DNA of 64,000 nucleotides. It comes from Bryopsis sp. KO-2023. Its lineage: Eukaryota > Chlorophyta > Ulvophyceae > Bryopsidales > Bryopsidaceae. The notes under the pieces were generated by a model. The model ran no database searches, had not been told where the DNA came from, and saw nothing but the letters and a program-made list of their open reading frames with translations. This document shows, piece after piece, positions 10,386-23,070 of this stretch. Position 1 is the stretch's first letter, and the number at the start of each line of letters is the position of its first letter. A program made the translations under genes and the position numbers. The stretch covers positions 2,604,001 through 2,668,000 of the forward strand of contig BSYQ01000001.1 in assembly GCA_030272585.1 (NCBI GenBank), read 5' to 3'.

Positions 10386-11876
10386 GACGATCACATTCTG
10401 CGGAAAGATCGGCTTCACATCGTTAACGCCCAAACAAAGGAATGGCTCCAAAGCCGAGGATATCCAGTTCCTCAGCAGAAACTCACATCAATCCAGAAGA
10501 GGGAAACGCAGGAGTGCTTTGCGTTGCTGGATGCTGATGGATCAGGTGTTGACCTTGTGGTTGCCCTTGTGCATTATTACGCCGTGCAAGGCCTAAGGTT
10601 GTTCAAGGGATGCAACTACAGTGCGATTTGAAAATAAAAATAAAAAATTCAAACGATTTGGCGCAGGAACACTAGATGTCGACGAAGTAATGACAGCCTT
10701 CACAATGCTGGGGCTCCCAGTGAAGCGCTTCGACATTCTGAAACTGTTCAAAGCGGTGGATCCTGAAGGCAACCATGAGCTTCAATATCCCGCCTTTGAG
10801 AAAATGATGACCATCGCCACCGCCGACAACAATGGGAACTCGCAGAGTGTAGGTCGGAACTGAATGTCCCTCGTTTGTGGTCGTTGCAATGGTGTGCGCT
10901 CAATTGTACAACATGTTGCTTCTGTTTCAGACCATCCCCTTTTCTCAAGTAGCTCGTGCTTATCACCGTGCAAAAACGATTGAGGATATGATAGAGGGCG
11001 GCGATGCTCTCCAGAAGGTCCTCAAGTCATTGGTGAACCATGAAAACATGGGTGTTGTTCGCACTTCAGCCCCACCACGGCACAGTCAGTCTCCCATCCG
11101 ATCATCAGATCAGTTTGATGTTACAGAGCTGTGCAGATCGATGGTATGGTGCTGCTATCGAGGAGTTGAAAATCTAGAGTGGGCAACACAAGCTGCTAAC
11201 GAAGCTTGCAACTTGTTACAATTAGGATCAAGTGAATGCCTCCTCCTTGGGTGATGAAATGCCAGAAGACATGGGCATATTTTCTCGTGTTTGCTATTGC
11301 CCATACCTTCTCGTCGACCCAAATTCGAGAACTCGGGCACAACCAATGAAAGACGCTGGTGGTGAAATCGATCCATTGGATTCAAAGTATAGGGTTGTGT
11401 CTGTCAGGTCTGGGACCAAGAATCCAGTTCAAATTTCAATAGAAATGTCATCCTGTCCTGAACCCCCCCAGTCCAGGATTCGTGCCAGAGAACCGCAGAC
11501 TCTCCCTTCCCCAGCTCAACTGGGAAAGGGCAGACCTTGCTCAGGACCAGTATCACTATCACACCAGAGTTTGCAGACTTCAAATGAGATTCTTGAGAGG
11601 AAAAGTGCGGCCACGAATCCAGAGAAGGATTCCACTCCACCCAAACCAGTCACTGCTCCTTGCCTGACCTTTCCATCAAGTCCACCCTACACTATGAAGC
11701 GAGAGGTAGTTGGAGCAGCACCTGCATTTGGTGAAACACTCAATGCACCAATGGTCCCTATCTGGATGGAGAACCACCGCCAAAAGGACGTCAATTCCAG
11801 AGACGTCCGGTTGTTGTGCGAAACTTTATCAAGCACCAAGCAGGAATCTAGTTCAATTAGTAGCATCAAAAGATGA
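10386..11876 (+). CDS. EF-hand calcium-binding protein (5' exon not located)
   Basis: Exons 10386-10545, 10667-10848, 10931-11143 and 11226-11876 join in phase into 401 codons plus stop. Residues about 40-110 form an EF-hand pair: LLDADGSG continues across an intron into TLDVDEVMTAF (a canonical D-x-D-x-S-G...E loop), then VDPEGNHELQYPAFEKMM (a weaker second loop). Next is a helical segment, QVARAYHRAKTIEDMIEGGDALQKVLKSL, and the last 217 residues are Ser/Pro-rich and probably disordered. The first exon read begins right after an acceptor (CCCAG) with no ATG, so at least one upstream exon is missing from this model. It is a Ca-sensor-type protein of unknown target. It lies directly upstream of the ciliary gene CFAP299, but any functional link is speculative. 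Confidence 0.75.
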
Positions 11877-12879
11877 GACTTCCTTTGCTGGGATTGATAG
11901 ATGATTAATGGTAGAGACTGTTCAGGTGTAGGCATGCAATTTTGTAGTACATTATATATCTATTCCCCAAGTCCAGTGACAGTTGGTTGCAGTTGCTCAT
12001 CTGCGATTGGTTGTAACAAGAAGGTGCCCAACCCATGAAAGTTGCGGGGAATGCCCGCTGCTAGTCCCTTTGGTAGTTTCACCTACATTTGTAGAATATT
12101 GGACTGATAAATAAATGTATATAAATAAATACACATATATATATGTGAATTTTTTTACATCATGGAAAGATAGTAACAGGAACACTTAAATGTTCAATGT
12201 TGAGGCAATTCAATTTCAAAGTGTTGTGGCATAGAAACATTCTCTTGACAGACAGAGGTGCACATTCACCACTGAATTACAAGCTCTATATTTTACAGCA
12301 ATCCCCATATCTTTCTCTCCGCCTTCTTTCCTGAGGTCGGGAGGCGAGGGGGTCCAAACTACAAGCTTTCCTGACAGTTCCCTATTCCCAGCCAACATTC
12401 AATCTAAGAAATTATTGTTTCTGATCCATTCACTTGTATGCCGATTGACCAGTTCACCCCTTGCTCATCCCATCGTCTTTCTCAATGTTTTTTTTCAAAA
12501 GCATCCAATTGGGATGGTGCTGAGCTTTTCTTGGGGTGGATGAGGAGGGTAATACAAGAGGGCAATGCTTCTGTTTTCTTTAATGCTTTATTGGAAGCAT
12601 GTTTCAGAGCCAGCCAAATTTTCCTCATCCACTGATGATTGAGTGGGGTTTTTTTTCTCCTCCATTTTTTCTACTTTTTGTTTTTTTGGTTTCAAAATTT
12701 CACTCTCGAGTCTTTGCAGTTTTCAATTTTTTTGGATTCTGTGCGATTCACCCTTGTGGAAGGAGTTACTGGCAAGTGAACGTGCGCCAGTACCACCTGT
12801 ACAAAATAGACTCCACCTTATCCACGAAAACTGTTCCTCCGACAAACGAAAAAAGGAATAAGTAAAGGACAAAGAGCAA
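11877..12879. other. Intergenic region between EF-hand and CFAP299 genes
   Basis: AT-rich sequence with an ATATAT stretch near 12120-12150, TTTTTT runs and no recognisable exon on either strand. It should contain the EF-hand 3' UTR and the CFAP299 promoter. Confidence 0.35.
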
Positions 12880-14414
12880 ATGGACGATGATCTTGAACTG
12901 AAAGGGCCCGCCTACGATGCGTTGGCGGACGAATTTGATAGGTCGGGGTCAGACCTATCATTAGGGTTTACATGTCCAAAGAAAGAGGCAAAATTGACCT
13001 CACAACCCTTCCCAGTCCTCTTGGTTCGATCATATTGATGAACTTAATTTGGCTTTTTCTTATTTCCCCCCTCCATCTTTTTCCAGGAACATGAAACAGA
13101 ACTGTTTACCTTCCCAACACAATTTAGAGCTGAGTTTTCGATGGTTTGTTTTTGCTCAGTTACGAAGACTATCTGGATAGCCAGATAACCAGCACAGATT
13201 TGTATTATTTGGAGGACATCGAATTGGCAAGGCAACTGGTGGAGCTAGGGTAAGGTGCACTGGAAGATCAAGCCGCACTCAGAATGGTTTTAGATTGAGG
13301 TGGAGGCCCAAGCTTCACAGTTTGTGAAACTAAGTAGAAACTAGACCCCAAGTTTTTCATCTTTTCACTTTTTATTGCACAAGGGATTTGGTGGTATGCA
13401 TTGAGGACTGTGGTGGTGGCTTTTTCGAAGTGGGGATATGGGTTATTCAGATTGAGGGGCAATGGAGAGACAATCAAACGAGAAGAATTTGACCAAAGGA
13501 AGGAGGCCTCTGAGCAAGCCCGACAAGCCCGGCTGAACAAGAAGCCAAAGAAACTCGCGTCACATGGGAAAAGTGTTGAAGATCTACCCTTGCTGCAGGT
13601 GAGATCAAAGCAAACACAAGGACATGGTTCAGGGTTTGAGTTGGGCTGCTTTTGTTTGTTTTTTTGAAGGGGGGGGGGGGGGCAATCAAACCAGAATTTG
13701 TGCGATGAGAATGTTTACCGGATCGTTCAACAAATTTCGGGGATCAGTGAATGTTAAAGGGCTTGGGTCGGTGCTGGAAAAAAAGAGAGGGGCGGGATGG
13801 AAGGAAATGCTGTGGGGTAAAGAAACAAACCAACAGCAAGGTTGGTTCTTGGGTTTGATTTGGCTCTCATCGTTGAAATGCCACAGGGGGCATTGGTTGT
13901 TGAAACCAGGCACTGAAGGATCGAGAGGAGGCGGTGCGGAACGGAAAGCTCACCACCATCATGTTCATTCGAGATCAAAACACCAAGGGGCAAGAAGTGT
14001 CGGGTTACATTGACTACGGCCACAGATTAAAGACGGAGAACATGGAGCTGGTGTTCGAAAGAAAGAAAAGGCTGATGCCCAAGCCATCCGACCTCAGCTT
14101 CTACAACTGGGACACTCAAATGTCTACCTCGAACCCCACCCCTAATTTTCAGGTATTGGGACTGCCAGTGGTGAGGTTGGAAATTGAAAAAATCGCCCAA
14201 TGGAGATATAGGCTGGTTGAATGTGGGTTTGATGCTTGGACAGGTGATCGCCGATAATGAGAGGGGGCTTTTGTTCAAGAACAAACGAGATCGGAAAGTG
14301 ATCAATGTGGATCCGAAGGAAAAGCCTGGGGATAACTCAACACGAACCGATGTGGAAACCACTGAGTACATGCAGGTGGTGGTTTATGACCATGTGACCA
14401 GACGACGGAGCTGA
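12880..14414 (+). CDS. CFAP299: Cilia- and flagella-associated protein 299
   Basis: Five exons (12880-12941, 13160-13249, 13451-13598, 13910-14152, 14244-14414) give 714 bp, 237 aa, the usual family length. Conserved blocks are in order: [112 protein letters not shown] and a C-terminal [16 protein letters not shown]299 is a conserved component of motile cilia and flagella, present in flagellated eukaryotes and lost from non-flagellated lineages. Its presence indicates a flagellated stage. Intron 3 contains a G13-type homopolymer near 13669. The start ATG precedes MDDDLELKG and fits the family N-terminus. Confidence 0.95.
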
Positions 14415-15082
14415 CCTTGGTCATTTGAATTCAAGATTCACAGTGGCTGGGACGTCTCAAGGGGAGGTTTAATTTGTTGCTACCATCAGCATCTACTCCA
14501 ATTCTTTCAGGAAGATTTCGGTCAGTTGGGTTTCTGTTGATTCTGGTGCGTTTTTTGGAGGGCGGTCGGTCGTCAGAATTTGTCCCGAGTTGCACCAGAA
14601 AGAATTTTGAGGAGTTGTTCAAAATCACACTCTTGTTTGGCAAATGCATCAGCCCTGTTCAGTGGAAAATTTACAGCCATTGAATACATGGAGTCATCAC
14701 TTGCTCACCGCCTTTTCTCTACAGCTTTGCTAAACTCCTTCGCCGTCCTTTCTCCTACCCAGTCGTTTTTGTACAAACATGCCATCTACACCTCCGAACA
14801 AAAAAAAACGCTTTTCAAAAAATCCATCCCTCCTCCTTCCAAGAGACTTGTATGTTTTACAGTCTCCTTTGAAACAAAATCGCCCCCCCCCCTCCCCTTT
14901 CTTGTCATGTTTTGCAGCTTCAGCCCTTGGCTCCAGCCAAAAGAATACGTCTGCTATTTGCAGCTCCTCCCCCCCGGCCAGTCATCACATCTGTTTCAGT
15001 CAGAAGCCCCGGGAAAAAATTTGCAACTTCGCCCAACAGCATGCGTGCATGCGTGAACCAGAGTGGGATTGAAAAGAATTCT
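14415..15082. other. Convergent 3' region between CFAP299 and the ML-domain gene
   Basis: The flanking genes converge here, so it should hold both 3' UTRs. Short open frames occur but none is family-like or spliceable in phase. No terminator-type structure applies to a eukaryote. Confidence 0.35.
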
Positions 15083-16368
15083 CTAGGAAGCAGCAATCAT
15101 AGTCTTCCTGTTGGCCTTGAAGATAGAAACAGAAATTTCCACATCCAAGCACATAAGAATCTCATTCGTTCCCTCCTCTTTGGCGACCAGCTTGATGGAG
15201 TAATCTCCCTGCAGATACAGACAACAGAAAAATATCAACAAAATTCTGGAAAAAAAAAATAATAAAAAAATATATATTTATACATATATCCAATAAATCG
15301 ATCCTATTCCCAACTTGAAAAAAAAAAAAAAAGTTGGGGAAGACTCCCTCACTCCTGCATCTACACGATGGACTCATTTTATGTCACAGTTTCGGTTTGG
15401 GAAAAAAGGTCAGTGGAGGAGATGCAGACTAAGAAATCATTATTATTTCCCTAGAGTCGTTCCCTGTTGGAGACACCAAACAAGACAGAAAACCAACTCG
15501 AATTCCAAAGCCAGGATGTGAAAAAGAAAAATCCACCGAACAACTTACAGGTGGGGTGTAGCCAGGGATGTGCTTGACATAAGTGAAGGACACATCTCCT
15601 GTTGGAATTGGGCAGTCTGCCCTCTCACACAAACTCTTGGATTCAGAGTAAAGCGCAATTTCTTTCGTAGCCACTCCTCCCCAGGGAAGCTTGATCGTCA
15701 TTTTTTTGGAGACCCTCACATCGAAGATGCCAGCAGACACAGCATGGGCTACACAGAGGAAGAAAAAAATAAAAACAATAAATAAATAAATAAACACTCC
15801 CAACATGAATGAAATGTTGGTATTTTCTTTTTACGGATGGTTCTTTGTAAGTGGGAAGCTAAAATCGGATGTCTATTGGGAGGGCATTGTTTGAAACAAA
15901 ACAAAAAATGCTTAAAATAAGGAAAAAGCTGTGTGCAGCAGCAGAGACTGGCGAAACCAACGGTGAAAACACAGAATCTTTTCTTTTTTCAATTCTCGGG
16001 AGGAGCGCTCGATGCTGACGCGTCACCCGAGAGAGGAGATAAAACAGAACAAGGGTTTCATCAATAAGAAAGGACTCCGTTCTCGACACTGATAAAACTC
16101 TAAAGGGGTCGCCAGCATAGACAAGAGAAAAACTCCAACGCAAGGCCTGAAAGGACTGGGTTAGATAAGCGCACGTACCAGTATTCACGCCGTCGATGGT
16201 AAACACGACGTCGGAGCCGGATTTGATACCGATTGGATTCAGATCAACCTTCGTGGGCGTGAACAACGGCGTTTTCCCATGGACTTTGCACGGGGTCCAA
16301 GGGGGGGTCGCCCCAACAACGAAACCGATGATACCGGCAAGAGCGAGGCACCGCAACAGGGACTCCAT
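15083..16368 (-). CDS. Secreted ML-domain (NPC2/MD-2-like) lipid-binding protein
   Basis: Three exons (16179-16368, 15549-15748, 15083-15208) sum to 516 bp, 171 aa. The start MESLLRCLALAGIIGFVVGA is a clear signal peptide. The mature part follows the ML fold: PWTPCKVHGKTPLFTPTKV, then SGDVVFTIDGVNT-type strands, VSAGIFDVRVSKKMTIKL, SLCERADCPIPTGDVSFTYV with the conserved Cys pair and CPI/CPxxxG element, HIPGYTPPVGDYSIKL, and a final strand with LMCLDVEI. ML proteins bind sterols, phosphatidylglycerol/inositol or lipid A in lysosomal or extracellular compartments. All expected Cys positions (early CK, LC...DC, MC) are seen. The exact lipid cannot be predicted. The short basic tail after the last strand is typical of nothing I recognise. 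Confidence 0.88.
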
Positions 16369-18153
16369 TATCCAGATATTCAGAAAACTTAGCGCAACAA
16401 AACTGTATCAGCAACTCTCAGCAGGAAAATTTGTAGCACGACGTCGACTGTTCGGCTTTATAGCGGTCAGAGGCCGAATCCGTGATACACAACGATGCTG
16501 CCATGTGGCATGATCGATACGCGATATTTCAAATCAGGGGCGCTGCGCGGCGCATTATGACTCATTCACTTTAATGTTTGGCTCCCAGGATTCAGGAACA
16601 GACAAACAAACAAATATCAAATTACCTTGTGGAGGACAAGCACTTTCTCATATGGTGCTTTTTAAAGTGAGTTGTTCTACACAGTTGCTTCTTGACAAGC
16701 GGATCTTGACCTTACAAAAAGGTGTCTCGAAACACACAGTGTAGATGTTTTATCCTTGCACCTGACTAACATCCAGTCAACTTATAAATAAAAAAATGGA
16801 CGCATTAACATTCTGAAATAACGTAAAACCATGCTGTAGAACCACGTAATCATGTTTCTGCTGCCCTGAACTGGGGGTGTGTGCTAAGACTCACCACACT
16901 CTTCCAACCTTTTCACGAAGATCCCCCACGCTCCAATCATTCCCAGAGATAACTCTCCTCGTAATGACAATGAGCCATTGTTGGCCTTAAGGGGTTGCAT
17001 CCAAGACGACCGTATTTTCTCTTCCTCTGTTTTGCTTTTTTAATGCTCGAGCAAAATGGGCTGTGTAATGTGGCATCCTGAGCAGTCTAGTAATGGCAGC
17101 TTTATGTTTGTATTTTTCCTATTATTAGGATGTGCTGTTCGACACAAAAGTGGAGGATCTCCTAGCTCAAATCGGAATGATTCATTTGTTCCAAACCAAA
17201 CTTCGTATCTGCCAGGATACGACAGCCGAGAAACCTTCAATCTGAAATTTCGTTTCTTTCTTTTTTACTACAATTTGATGGTTTGTTAGACATGGATTTG
17301 TATCAGATGGTTTCGTTTCGGCGTTATTCACCGACTGAAAAAAACAACGGTTTTCTGCTCTGCAGAAATCAACTTATTTCTTTTTTCCTGACGAGGAAAA
17401 AGGAAAGAACTTCGAGGACCGCAGAATTACACCGACTACAAGAATAATACAAAAGCCAACATCCCAATCCTCTGCAATGACGGCATTAAGATTTTTTCCT
17501 TTCTTTTCCCTCCCTCCCCTTTTCCCCTCGAGCGATATCTGCAAAATCATATTCTCAGTCCCTCCTAAAAATTCGAGCCACGAGGTTTCCAAATATGAAG
17601 CAACAGACCAGGGCAAAGCTGCCCAACCACAGAAAAAAACATTTGATATTTTTTTTATTTTGCCCAAAGATGAAATGAGTGGATACATCGTTGTGTTTCG
17701 TTTTTTCTTTTCTTCGTCTTTTTTTTTTCTACTTTTTCGCTTGCTCTCCACTCACTTTTCAAATCCCCCTCAACCCCCTCAACCCCCCAACCCCCCTCCC
17801 ATTTAAAAAAACACCTGCAAACTTTTTCCCTTCCCATCCCTTTTTCTTCTTTCTTTTTTTTAATCTTTTTCTTTTTATTGCTCTTTTTCTTTGTATTTCC
17901 AGGGCTTCCCCCACCCCGTTTTCCCACAAATCGTTTCAGGATAAAAACCCGACCATGAGAAACTTGGCCTAAAAATTGAAAAAAAAAGAAAAGAGAAAGA
18001 GAAGCCACTATCGTCTCTATGCGGAGAAGAGAACCATTTTCACTTACGTTTGAAAAGTGATTAAATTAACATTTTGGAAAAAAAACACAAAACAAAAAAA
18101 AGAAACGAAAAAAAACAAAGTAAATATCAACTTTCGCACCCACCCATTCCAGG
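16369..18153. other. Intergenic region, low complexity in its distal half
   Basis: Upstream of the ML gene and downstream of the phosphatase-like gene. From about 17640 to 18120 it is dominated by T runs, C-rich tracts and A runs. An open frame at 17056-17289 (+) has no recognised motif and no coding support. No gene is called. Confidence 0.35.
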
Positions 18154-20574
18154 CTAAACCGAAGTCTGCTGAACAAGATTCCGTCGAATGCTTTTCCTTT
18201 CGAAGTCCGTGATGCCAATCTTTTTCAAATATCTGGAAATGCCTCCGTATCGGAAGTCGATGTGGGTAAGGGCTCCTTCCAGGTTAGATCGCTGAGCATC
18301 GATCACATCATCCCTTTGCAAATATTCTACAAAAAAAAAAAGCAAAGAAATAGACCCTCGTTTCCTTGGAGTGTATTTTTGGAAAAACGATGAACATTGA
18401 TCATTCCTAGAAATGCCAGTCAAAGCAGCGAACCCCCCCCCCCCCCCCCCAAAAAAAAAAGAAAACAATCGGGGATGAAAAGAAAACCACACAAAATGTG
18501 CGGAGAATGCCAATTCCTATCTGTTTGAATGAGGGCTTTGCATTCAAAAAAGGCAGTCAAGAATCTTGAACGGGGTCATCCGAGATGTCATTCTGGTTAC
18601 CTGCCATGGGCAGTTGATTTTTCGCTTTGCTTTCCTTGAGCAGCGTTTCAGACCGTGCATAATCCTCCAAAATTGCCTGCGTTTCAGAAACATCATTCCA
18701 CAATCAACACCAGATTCCCAGAAGAAGCCTGGCATCACAAACAAATTTCCCCCCGCGTCAAAGTATCTACAGATGCAAGGTGCAGAACCAATGCATTCGG
18801 CGCTGTTAAAAAAATCGAAACAAAAAGAAATCGAGACAGAATTTTAAATCAACAGCCACACCAAAAAAAGACGACAACTTTCATTCTCAGCAAATGCTGA
18901 TAAGCGGTTAGGCCAAAAAAGCTACAGTAAAATCCTCAATCAATAACTCAGATTTGCGACATTTCGAACCACAGTTTGCCCATTTCAAAAGCAAAATGCA
19001 ATATCGGGGGTCAAGGCCGATGAACGAAACCGCTCCACTGAACAGCCAACACACCTCGACAGGCACTCCACACAAAAGAAGAATTAACATGATTATCATT
19101 CCGGTCCTGTCCTTTCCGTGAACACAGTGCACTAGGATGGGAAAATTATCGGGATCGACGAAAAGCCGCAGTGCTTCTGCAATATTTTCTCGCGACTGCA
19201 CAGAAAAGCCACACACATCAGATGGGGAAATTTGGAAGTCATATTCTTTAAAAGAGTGACCTCACAGAAAGCAAGGCAGAGTGCATGGGGGACTTACTTT
19301 GTCCAGCAGCGTAATGTATAGTTCCTGAAATCCCATTATCCCTGGATTAGCCACAGCTGGGCACATTACTTTTGCTGGATCTTCCCGTCTGCATGCCCCC
19401 TTTGCAACCTTCCACCTAGACATGCAGCAGCTTGATTTAGTCGAGCAAATCAATGCACCAGCAGGGTTCACCAAAGCAAAGGAATTTCTCTGGAAAAACA
19501 AAGAAAAACAGCTTCCCAATGTGACAACGACGAGGGGACCTTTCAAAATCGCATCCTGAGTTACCATATTTTCATCGGCATTTTTGCCATAATGCACAGG
19601 CCAACATGCATTGGTATGAAATCCACATGATGGACTCTGGGGCCCTCCATTCCGCAGGCCTCGTAATGTGCGTTGCAGGGCTGGCATATTCCGAGATGCT
19701 CGTAAACCTGCCTCGAAAAGAACCACCACAGGAAATGCACCATCAGCATTTGAGAAAAAAAAAGCAATGAAAACGAAAAAATAAACTCGATGGACATGAA
19801 TAACACAAACCTCATATTGCTGTTGCTTGCAACTGGGTTTTCCTATCTCATTCATTTTCTTTAAATAACACTCAGTGGCTAGTCCGCTGATGGGTTTTAA
19901 CCTTGATGCCATTCATGCGAAATGTGCATGACATTGCATTTCAATGCACCCACGATTCAAAAGTAAAATTACGAATCAAACTCACATGCCCTTTCGGTTT
20001 GCTGCTGCATTTGTCTGGTCCCCGTAAATCAAGGATAGTCTGAAAACCAAAAAAAAAAAGGAAATTTCAGTTTTACTTTTAACAGAAAAGGAAAACAGTG
20101 GAATCAGCGATGCTGGGGAAAATGCACACCTGCCATTGAGGTGAGCACCACTCACCTTAATTTTGAAATTTGTCACGACGTCACACCTGTCAGAAAATAC
20201 CCCCAACAAAAACATTTCAATTCTTGGCATTTCTAAAGAACTTTTTTCACAGGCTCTAAACCCCAGATGGGTGCCTTTTTATGTTTGATTGGAATGCCTG
20301 CAACACTCCCAGTTGCTTCGTTGAACGGATTATTGTCAGGGTTTCCAGTTGTCGAATTGAAGCTTCCAGGTGAGTGCACGAACCCGTAGACTTCGCTCGA
20401 GCGGTAAATCTGTCCAGGCTTCAGAGCGAGCTCGCATGCCTCGCTCACATCCCTGAAGTTCGCAGCATTCACTGCAATATTTCTCTTATCGTCAGCAGCC
20501 CTGTGAGATATGTCTTCCGAGCGCTGACACGGGCGCTCCCTGCCCCCCTCAAACGAGTGTTTCAGCGCCTGCAT
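18154..20574 (-). CDS. Tyrosine-phosphatase-like protein (Y_phosphatase3 type)
   Basis: Multi-exon minus-strand gene. The first exon (start at 20574) contains NIAVNAANFRDVSEACELALKPGQIYRSSE, the N-terminal NFRD...LKPGxxYRS signature of this family. Later pieces include TILDLRGPDKC (near 20000-20040, the LDLR general-site motif), an exon with MGFQELYITLLDK (near 19300), and the catalytic P-loop HCVHGKDRTG with Cys, Arg and the CX5R spacing intact (near 19080-19145). The last exon carries DDVIDAQRSNL and GGISRYLKKIGIT, ending at 18154. Members dephosphorylate phosphotyrosine, phosphoinositides or inositol phosphates. Substrate is not predictable here. Exons in the middle (about 19260-19910) are only partly resolved, so only the span and the listed motifs are firm. 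Confidence 0.8.
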
Positions 20575-21173
20575 TTGCTCTACGTTGTTCGCTTAGGGTC
20601 AATTCAGCTGTGCGCAAACGCCCCGGGCAGCGATGGCTTTTTCCCTCTCTGTAAATTTTCTCTTTCGTGTTGCCCTTGTGTTTTTTTTTGCTGGTGGAGA
20701 GATAATCCCCACCCAATCAACACGGGAAGTGACGGGGCTTCGCATCATGTCGCCGCCAGTCCGTCATACAGCAGACAGAGGTGTGGTTTGTCTTTGTCAC
20801 ACTCGGCGTGATTCTCGGTCACACTTCCGCCGCCCGCCTTCCGAAACCCGCCGTAGGATGGACGGTGAACCCGCCACTCTTCGGATCGCCCGACGACCAC
20901 AAAGCAATCGCTGTACAGGGTCGAAAGTTGGTTTGCGGGAGATATTTTTGGGTGTGTCTGCGCAGAATCTGAGTTGACACCAGCTCAGAGACGCTGTCAC
21001 CTTCGGACACATGGGTTTGTCATGTGCACGGACTGAGGGTGAGGTTTGCTTCTTGTCAGCCGATACCTAGAACACCCGTCAGTTGCTGGACCTCTCGCTC
21101 GCTTTTCCCCCGGGCACCCACCGATATCGTCGCTCTATCTTCCAACGAGAATCTGGACTCGACGCCAACGAGG
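20575..21173. promoter_or_regulatory. Divergent promoter region between phosphatase-like and RCHY1-like genes
   Basis: The two start codons are 600 bp apart, head to head. The region is GC-richer than neighbouring intergenic DNA and holds no recognised exon. No core promoter motif can be named with confidence. Confidence 0.4.
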
Positions 21174-23070
21174 ATGGTGCAGGACTACGAGGACTCCGTT
21201 TCGGACGGGGTGCAGTCCGATTCGTCTGGAAACCAGGAGACGTATGGATGCCAGCATTACCAGCGAAAGTGCAAGCTGGTGGCGCCGTGCTGTGGGAAGA
21301 CGTACTGGTGCAGGCACTGTCACAACCAGGAGAACGCAGAATCCGAACCCGTGAGTGTTTCACTCGTCAGTGTTGACTTTCTTTGTGGAGGTCGACGTAC
21401 GCGAGCTGCGCCCGTGGCCTCGCGCAGCCTTCTCTCGATCTCATAGGAATGGAATTCGGTCGTTTTCCAGACGCGGTGGGGTTGTTGCACACGGGACGTC
21501 ATAGATCCAGTAGTTTGAGCTCTCCCCGACTGGTGACGGCTCTACCTTGGCCATCACCTTTAGTACCCCGCGTCGAAACACGCTCCCGCTGTCAAAAAAC
21601 GCGCGCGTCTCACCTGACTGAACTAGAGAAAGATAGCTCCGTCAACGCTCCAATACTACCGCTTCTGAGTAGAGCGTTAATTCACCACCATGAATTCCGC
21701 TGTCACGACGAACACGCGTGATTACCAAAACGATCTGCGCCGTTCTCCCCCACACGATCGATTTATCTCTCCACAAATTCCCGGCATTCTTCACTTCGAC
21801 AGAAACTGCATTTCTGTGTAACGATTTTTCCCAACAAACTCTCACACAGATTTTGACATTGCCCCTCCCCTTTCCCAAACAAAACACTCCAGGACCCCAA
21901 GAAGAGGCACACCCTAGATAGGAAAGCCGTCACCGAATTGGTTTGCGCGGTGTGCTCCACCCGTCAGCCCGTGGGGGAAAAGTGTGTGAAATGCGGAACG
22001 AAATTCGGAAAGTACAGCTGCCTGAAATGCAACTTTTTCGAAGACGACCTCAGCAAGGAGCAGTACCACTGTGAGCACTGTGGAATCTGCAGGGTGGGAG
22101 GAAGGGAAAATTATTTTCATTGCCAGAAGTGCAACTGCTGCTATCACATTAACATGAAGGTGGGCTGAAGAGGGGGGGGAAACCCACCAGGAAAATGTAT
22201 TGAAAATAAAAATATTATGAAAATTTTGTGAATCTTCGAATCTGGTGTCGAAAAAAAAAGTGAGAGGGAGTGGGAAAAGAGTGACATTTTTTGTTGCTCC
22301 CTGAATGTATGATTTGAACAAGAAATCCATGACTCACAAATCACCTCCTTGCTTGAAAACTCTGAACATGTGGTGTGTGCAGGAGATACACGTCTGTGTG
22401 GTGAACAGCATGCATCAGAATTGCCCCGTATGTTGCGAATACCTGTTCGACTCCACTCAAAACATCTCCGTACTTCATTGCGGCCACACCATTCACACAG
22501 AGTGTCTTGAAGAGCTGATGGAGCACGGGGGACGCAAGTGTCCGGTTTGCTCGAAATCACTCACAGACATGTCCAGAACATGGAGGGCCCTGGATGAGGA
22601 GGTAGGTGTTCCTAACAGTAGCTGCTGGTTTGGGCTGCAAATGCTGCTGTTGGATTTGTGCTGTTTTTTTTTTTTTGTAATGAGGTTCAGGAGTGTTGTG
22701 TGGTAGGCCAGTTGGAAGTGTTTTTTCACTCTGGATGTGTTGTTTTTGGTTTGAAATTCAGGTGGCGAATACTCCCATGCCGGACGAATATGTAAATACC
22801 TTGGTGGACATTCTCTGCAACGATTGTTCTGTGAAGAGCGAGGTACAGTGGCCCCAACCACACAGTTTCTCAAAAAAAAAAGAAGAAAATACTTGGAAAA
22901 AATAAGCATTTCTGAGAGTTTTTTTACTACATTTTATTTGGAGGTCAGCTGTTTTTAGCAGCCATCAAGGGAAAGATTGCAAAGCTTTCATTTTTTTTCT
23001 GTAGGTTCACTTCCATGTGTTTGGCCATAAGTGTCCAGAATGCGGAAGCTACAACACTGCCCGACGCTGA
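21174..23070 (+). CDS. RCHY1: RCHY1/Pirh2-like CHY-zinc-finger RING E3 ubiquitin ligase
   Basis: Five exons (21174-21350, 21893-22159, 22383-22601, 22762-22842, 23005-23070) total 810 bp, 269 aa, all in phase. Exon 1 opens the CHY finger: GCQHYQRKCKLVAPCC and WCRHCHNQ. Exon 2 carries ELVCAVCSTRQPV, CVKCGTKFGKYSCLKC and the CTCHY part HCEHCGICRVGGRENYFHCQ. Exon 3 has the RING-H2: CPVCCEYLFDSTQ, LHCGHTIHTECLEEL and KCPVCSKSL. The last exons form the C-terminal zinc ribbon, ILCNDCSVKSEVHFHVFGHKCPECG. Domain order and length match animal Pirh2 and plant MIEL1/BRUTUS-like small CHY-RING ligases, which ubiquitinate nuclear regulators. All zinc ligands are intact, so activity is expected. A G12 run lies in the 3' UTR. 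Confidence 0.96.

Noticed and set aside
20781..20972. Small secreted-looking peptide (WFVFVTLGVILGHTSA...)
   Set aside because: No ATG (the frame starts at GTG), lies in the RCHY1 5' flank and has no recognised homologue.
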